Assembly (NCBI GenBank): GCA_031376285.1
Contig: JANMDN010000077.1
Coordinates: 1 to 42,049, forward strand
Length of the DNA: 42,049 nt
Direction: 5' to 3'
Source: JANMDN01 sp031376285
Lineage (GTDB): Bacteria; Actinomycetota; Thermoleophilia; Miltoncostaeales; Miltoncostaeaceae
The translations under genes were made by a program, and so were the position numbers. The notes beneath the pieces were generated by a model, which saw only the letters and a list, made by a program, of their open reading frames with translations, searched no databases and had not been told where the DNA came from. Positions 39,001-42,049 of this stretch are shown in pieces (within the stretch, counting starts at the first letter, position 1; the number at the start of each line of letters is the position of its first letter).

Positions 39001-40947
39001 CTACCCGCTGACTGCGGAGCGGCGCCCCACGAGACGCGCGACAACTGTGAGAATCAGGATGATCGAGATGAGCACGAGCGCCCCGCCCCATGCGCGCTGT
39101 TCAGTGGCCGGGGTGACCGTGGTCAGGATGTCTTGCAGGATCTGGTGCGGCAACGACTCCATCGGGCCGTTGACATCCACCGACAGCTCCTGGCTTCCAA
39201 GGGAGGTGAACAGGAGCGGCGCGGCCTCCCCAGACGCTCGGGCGAGGGCCAGCATGATGCCGGTGATGAGGCCAGGCGCGGCGGTCGGAAGGACGGTCGA
39301 CCAGGCCGTCCGCCACCTCGGTGCGCCCAGAGCGAGTGACGCCTCAGTCAGGGTGCGTGGGACAAGGCGCAGGATCTCGTCGGCCGAGCGGACAACGATC
39401 GGGAACATGATGACCGCCAGGGCAAGGCCTCCCGCGAGGGCCGAGAAATGCCCTTGGACCACAACGACACCGAGATAGACGATCAGGCCGACGACGATCG
39501 ACGGGACTCCGAGAAGCACGTCGACGAAAAAGCCGATCCCGCGGGCGAAGCGGCGCACCGGCGGTGGCGCGGCGACGGTCTCGGAGATAAAGAGCGCAAC
39601 GAGGAGGCCGAGTGGGGCGGCGATGGCGGCGCAGATTCCCATCATGATCAGCGAACCAACGATCGCGTGACTAATTCCACCGCTGAAGTCGTTTGGGTCG
39701 GCTGGGGGGGTCTGCGTGAAGAAATCCCACGACAGGGCTGGGACGCCCCTGATGAGGATCGTGCCAAGGATCATCCCCAGCGGAACCAAGCTCAACGCGA
39801 GGAAGCCGAAGATGGTCCACTCGGCGAGCCTCGAACGGATCCGCCGTGACCGGGAAACCTCGGAAGGAAGTTCGAGCCGATCGAACACCGCGTCGAGCGT
39901 GACGGCCGACGATTTCCCAACGGCGGCCGAACGTTCCTCGGATGCGAGTCGGGCGCGACGACCACGACGAACCGACGGACCCCGCTCGGAGCGGGCGACG
40001 ATCGCCCGTGCCACGCCGTTAATGGCGAAGGCGAGCACGAACATGAAGACGGCGAGGGCGACAAGCGACGCGAGCTGGAGGTCACCGGCCTCGGGCACCT
40101 CAAGCGCGATGACCGAGGCCAGGGTCGATCCGGGCTGCAGGAGCGAGCCGAAGAGGTTGGACGGGTCGTTGCCGAGGATCACCGCGATCGCGACCGTCTC
40201 ACCGACAGCACGGCCAAGGCCGAGGGCGCAGGCGCCGACGATGCCGGACCGACTCCACGGGAGCATCGCGCCGCGGACCATCTCCCACCTGGTCGCACCC
40301 ATCGCCAGCGCTGCCTCGCGCTGGTCGGTCGGGACGGTCTGGAGCACTTCGCGCGAGATCGCCGCGATGATGGGGAGAATCATGATCGCGAGGACGAGAC
40401 CCGCGAGAATGAATGAGCGTCCCCCGAGGACGGGGCCGCCGAGTAGTGGCACGCCGTCGGTTCGATCCGCGACCCATTCGAGGATCGGCAGGGCGGCGGG
40501 GACGACCACCAGGAGGCCCCATATGCCGTAGACGACCGAGGGCACGGCGGCCAGTAGATCGACGACCGAGGCGATGGGCTTTCGAAGCCTGGACGGCAGG
40601 AACACGGTCGTCGCGAGAGCGATCCCGATCGCCACGGGCGTCGCAATGACGAGCGCGATGATCGACGTGGTGAGGGTCCCGTAGATGAACGGCAATGCGC
40701 CGAACAGTGGCTCGCCATTTGCGGGGCTCGGGATCCACTCAGTGCCCGTCAGGAAACCCCAGAGGCCAAACTTCTCCCAGACCTCGCCTGTGCCGCTCGC
40801 GGTCTTGACCAGGAAGTACCCGATGGTCGTCACGGCAATGACGCAGGCCGCCAGCATCACGCCGAGGTAGGCGCGGTCGCCGATTCGCAAGGCGCGACGC
40901 GCGCGCGGCGAGGGCGTTGATGCGGTGTCTGGAGTCGTTGTGCTCAT
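39001..40947 (-). CDS. pstCA: Phosphate ABC transporter permease, PstC-PstA fusion
   Basis: 648 residues in one frame holding both permeases. First half (about 20-315) is PstC: GALPFIYGTLTTSIIALVIA, DLLAAVPSVVYGIWGL, and the EAA loop QREAALAMGATRWEMVRGAML. A basic linker (about 325-385; RRGRRARLASEERSA) joins it to PstA: GISHAIVGSLIMMGICAAIA, DVLLGVPSIVVGLIVYLG, and the second EAA loop TEASLALGAPRWRTAWSTVLP. Each half has about six membrane helices. The two are separate genes in most bacteria. ATG at 40947; a Met 15 codons upstream lies inside the mini MITE-like copy and is rejected. Confidence 0.93.
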   Translation of the reverse strand: MSTTTPDTASTPSPRARRALRIGDRAYLGVMLAACVIAVTTIGYFLVKTASGTGEVWEKFGLWGFLTGTEWIPSPANGEPLFGALPFIYGTLTTSIIALVIATPVAIGIALATTVFLPSRLRKPIASVVDLLAAVPSVVYGIWGLLVVVPAALPILEWVADRTDGVPLLGGPVLGGRSFILAGLVLAIMILPIIAAISREVLQTVPTDQREAALAMGATRWEMVRGAMLPWSRSGIVGACALGLGRAVGETVAIAVILGNDPSNLFGSLLQPGSTLASVIALEVPEAGDLQLASLVALAVFMFVLAFAINGVARAIVARSERGPSVRRGRRARLASEERSAAVGKSSAVTLDAVFDRLELPSEVSRSRRIRSRLAEWTIFGFLALSLVPLGMILGTILIRGVPALSWDFFTQTPPADPNDFSGGISHAIVGSLIMMGICAAIAAPLGLLVALFISETVAAPPPVRRFARGIGFFVDVLLGVPSIVVGLIVYLGVVVVQGHFSALAGGLALAVIMFPIVVRSADEILRLVPRTLTEASLALGAPRWRTAWSTVLPTAAPGLITGIMLALARASGEAAPLLFTSLGSQELSVDVNGPMESLPHQILQDILTTVTPATEQRAWGGALVLISIILILTVVARLVGRRSAVSG

Positions 40948-40975
40948 GGCCCGATCGTCGGAAGGTGTTCGACCA

Positions 40976-41013
40976 CTAGTGTCCTGATTCATTAATTCGA
41001 CTCACGACACTAG
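40976..41013. mobile_element. 38-bp deletion derivative of the CTAG-bounded element, copy 3
   Basis: Starts CTAGTGTCCTGATTCATTAA and ends TCGACTCACGACACTAG. The first 24 bp equal the right end of copy 1 (reverse complement) and the last 17 equal the reverse complement of its left end, joined at a shared TTCG. The interior is gone. It lies between pstS and pstCA, 28 bp upstream of the pstCA start. Confidence 0.8.
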
Positions 41014-41062
41014 AGAGCCCGGGCCGGCACGCGAGATCCGCGGCCGGCCTGGGTCAATCAAC

Positions 41063-41077
41063 GGCGCGCTACGCGCC
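41063..41077 (-). terminator. Short hairpin after pstS
   Basis: GGCGCG (41063-41068), loop CTA, CGCGCC (41072-41077), 11 bp past the pstS stop. It may attenuate transcription into pstCA, which would give more PstS than permease. Confidence 0.5.
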
Positions 41078-41088
41078 AAACAGTCTGA

Positions 41089-42049
41089 CTAGGCGATCGT
41101 CGCGAGCTGGGCCTTGCCCTTGGCGACCACGTTTGCCGGGAGCGGCGCGAAGCCGATGCTCGGGAGCTTCTGCTGCGCAGCGTCGCCGTAGAAGTAGTCG
41201 AGCACTGCCTTGAACTCATCCTTCTTGTCGGCCTTGCCGGCCTTCGTGTAGTCCGAGTAGCCAAGCAGCCACGTCGTGATGGTGATCGGGTAGGCGCCTG
41301 AGACCGACGAGAGGCTGAAGTCGGCGAGGAGGTCGGCCGGAACGGCCTTGTCGTTCGTCGCTGCCTTCGAGATCGTTTCCGCGGTCGGGATGCTGTAGAC
41401 AATCACCGGCTTGCGGATTGCCTTCTTGCCCTTGCGCTTGATCACGCGAACCTCCGCGCGGCCGATCGGGCTGATCTTGTCCCCGAGGCCCGCGTTCAGC
41501 GCGTCACCCAGGTCGACGTAGCCGATCGAGTTGGAACTCGACTTGACGCAGTTCGCGACCCCGGCGTTCTGGGGAGACTTCACGAGGCTCGCAGCGCTCT
41601 TGCTCCAGTCGGGAATCTGAGCGAAACCGACTGAGCTGCCGAACGCGGCGTAGCTCTTGGTGAGGTACTTGGTGAAGTTGAAGCTTGTTCCAGAACCATC
41701 CGACCGGACACACACGGTGATTGGCTTGTCCGGGAGGGTGGTGCCCTTGTTCAGACCAGCGACGGCGGCGTCGTTCCACTTCGTGACCTCGCCCTTGAAG
41801 ATCTTGGCGACGGTCTTGCCGTCGAGCCGGATGCGGCTCGAGACGCCTTCGATGTTCGTCGGCACCGTGATTGCGCCGAGGAGCGTCGGGAAGTAGAGGA
41901 CGGTTGCCCCACCGCGCTTTGCGGCGAGATCGGCCTTCTGCTGGTCGGTCAGCGGTGCGTCGGAAGCAGCGAAGTCGACGACGCCGTTGATGAAGTCGTT
42001 GATTCCGCCCGTCGAGCCCTTCGAGGTGTAGCTGCACTTCCCGGAGTCC
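41089..42049 (-). CDS. pstS: Phosphate-binding protein PstS, 5' end outside window
   Basis: Extracellular phosphate-binding component of the Pst importer; the last 320 residues are present and the signal peptide lies beyond the right edge. Phosphate-site regions visible: SYTSKGSTGGINDFI, VDFAASDAPLTDQQ, RSDGSGTSFNFTKYL and SNSIGYVDLGDA. The C terminus is lysine-rich with an unusual basic loop (VIKRKGKKAIRKPV). First gene of the leftward pst block as far as visible; a PHO box, if present, would lie outside the window. Confidence 0.95.
   Translation of the reverse strand, partial: DSGKCSYTSKGSTGGINDFINGVVDFAASDAPLTDQQKADLAAKRGGATVLYFPTLLGAITVPTNIEGVSSRIRLDGKTVAKIFKGEVTKWNDAAVAGLNKGTTLPDKPITVCVRSDGSGTSFNFTKYLTKSYAAFGSSVGFAQIPDWSKSAASLVKSPQNAGVANCVKSSSNSIGYVDLGDALNAGLGDKISPIGRAEVRVIKRKGKKAIRKPVIVYSIPTAETISKAATNDKAVPADLLADFSLSSVSGAYPITITTWLLGYSDYTKAGKADKKDEFKAVLDYFYGDAAQQKLPSIGFAPLPANVVAKGKAQLATIA

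Noticed and set aside
37577..39478. 633-codon open frame on the plus strand
   Set aside because: Antisense to ppx, pstB and pstA, all with strong motifs; the residue composition is Arg/Pro/His-rich with no domain.
40948..40992. Upstream Met for the PstC-PstA fusion
   Set aside because: That ATG lies inside the 38-bp mobile-element derivative; the ATG at 40947 begins native-looking sequence.
1..42049. tRNA or rRNA genes
   Set aside because: No cloverleaf with a T-loop (GTTCGAATC-like) plus matching acceptor stems, and no rRNA-like sequence, was recognised by eye; a covariance-model scan would settle it.

Overview
This 42 kb window is high-GC chromosomal DNA. Genes are closely packed, GTG starts are very common, and several operons are joined by 4-bp GTGA or ATGA stop/start overlaps. 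The gene content points to Actinomycetota: a MoeZ-CysO-CysM-Mec cysteine cluster, a DUF1707 protein, a GAF-ANTAR regulator, LCP and SHOCT proteins, an 11-mer PHO box, and arsJ with its partner GAPDH. A Thermoleophilia-like lineage is possible, but this is inference from gene style and not shown by the sequence.

Layout. 1-5.7 kb: metG (cut by the window edge), a small nucleotidyltransferase-like gene, rsmI, a ROK sugar kinase, an LCP cell-wall ligase and two small genes. 5.7-11.6 kb: citrate synthase, an ABC-2 exporter pair with a DUF1707 protein, and a NYN-LOTUS RNA-binding/nuclease-like protein with a long arginine-rich tail. 11.6-18.8 kb: a gene-poor stretch with a paired palindrome array, a zinc metallopeptidase pseudogene cut by an IS3-type fragment, a secreted CshA-repeat surface protein, an intact metallopeptidase paralogue and a beta-lactamase-fold lipoprotein. 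18.8-22.8 kb: a vapBC module whose toxin gene is split by a MITE-like element, then the moeZ-cysO-cysM-mec operon. 22.8-27.9 kb: small hypothetical genes, rarA, fmdB, a polysaccharide deacetylase and a lipid-flippase-like membrane protein. 28-30 kb: phoX with a PHO box and a hairpin-rich intergenic region. 30-33.7 kb: an arsenic locus of arsR, a broken arsM, a second MITE-like element, arsJ, gapdh and arsR. 33.7-34.5 kb: a GAF-ANTAR regulator. 34.8-42 kb: a long leftward phosphate/polyphosphate block of pstS, a fused pstC-pstA, pstB, ppx, an ExeA-like ATPase, a small RHH-like protein and a CHAD domain split over two frames.

How the genes work together. Phosphate uptake (Pst), phosphatase scavenging (PhoX with a PHO box) and polyphosphate handling (Ppx, CHAD) lie within about 14 kb. 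The arsenic locus sits between them, which makes sense because arsenate enters through phosphate transporters. ArsJ plus GAPDH exports arsenate as a glycolytic adduct, whereas the methylation route (arsM) is broken. The cysteine operon is the thiocarboxylate route: MoeZ activates CysO, CysM uses it to make cysteine, and the JAMM protease Mec releases the product.

The most unusual structure is a family of CTAG-bounded, foldable elements with three copies in the window. One splits vapC, one supplies the stop codon of arsJ, and one is a 38-bp internal-deletion derivative next to the pst genes. The two full copies show compensatory base changes in their stems and keep two CAAGGACGC repeats exactly 43 bp apart. 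Other oddities are a fused PstC-PstA permease, a CysO that continues four residues past its GG, and a MoeZ with its rhodanese domain at the N terminus.
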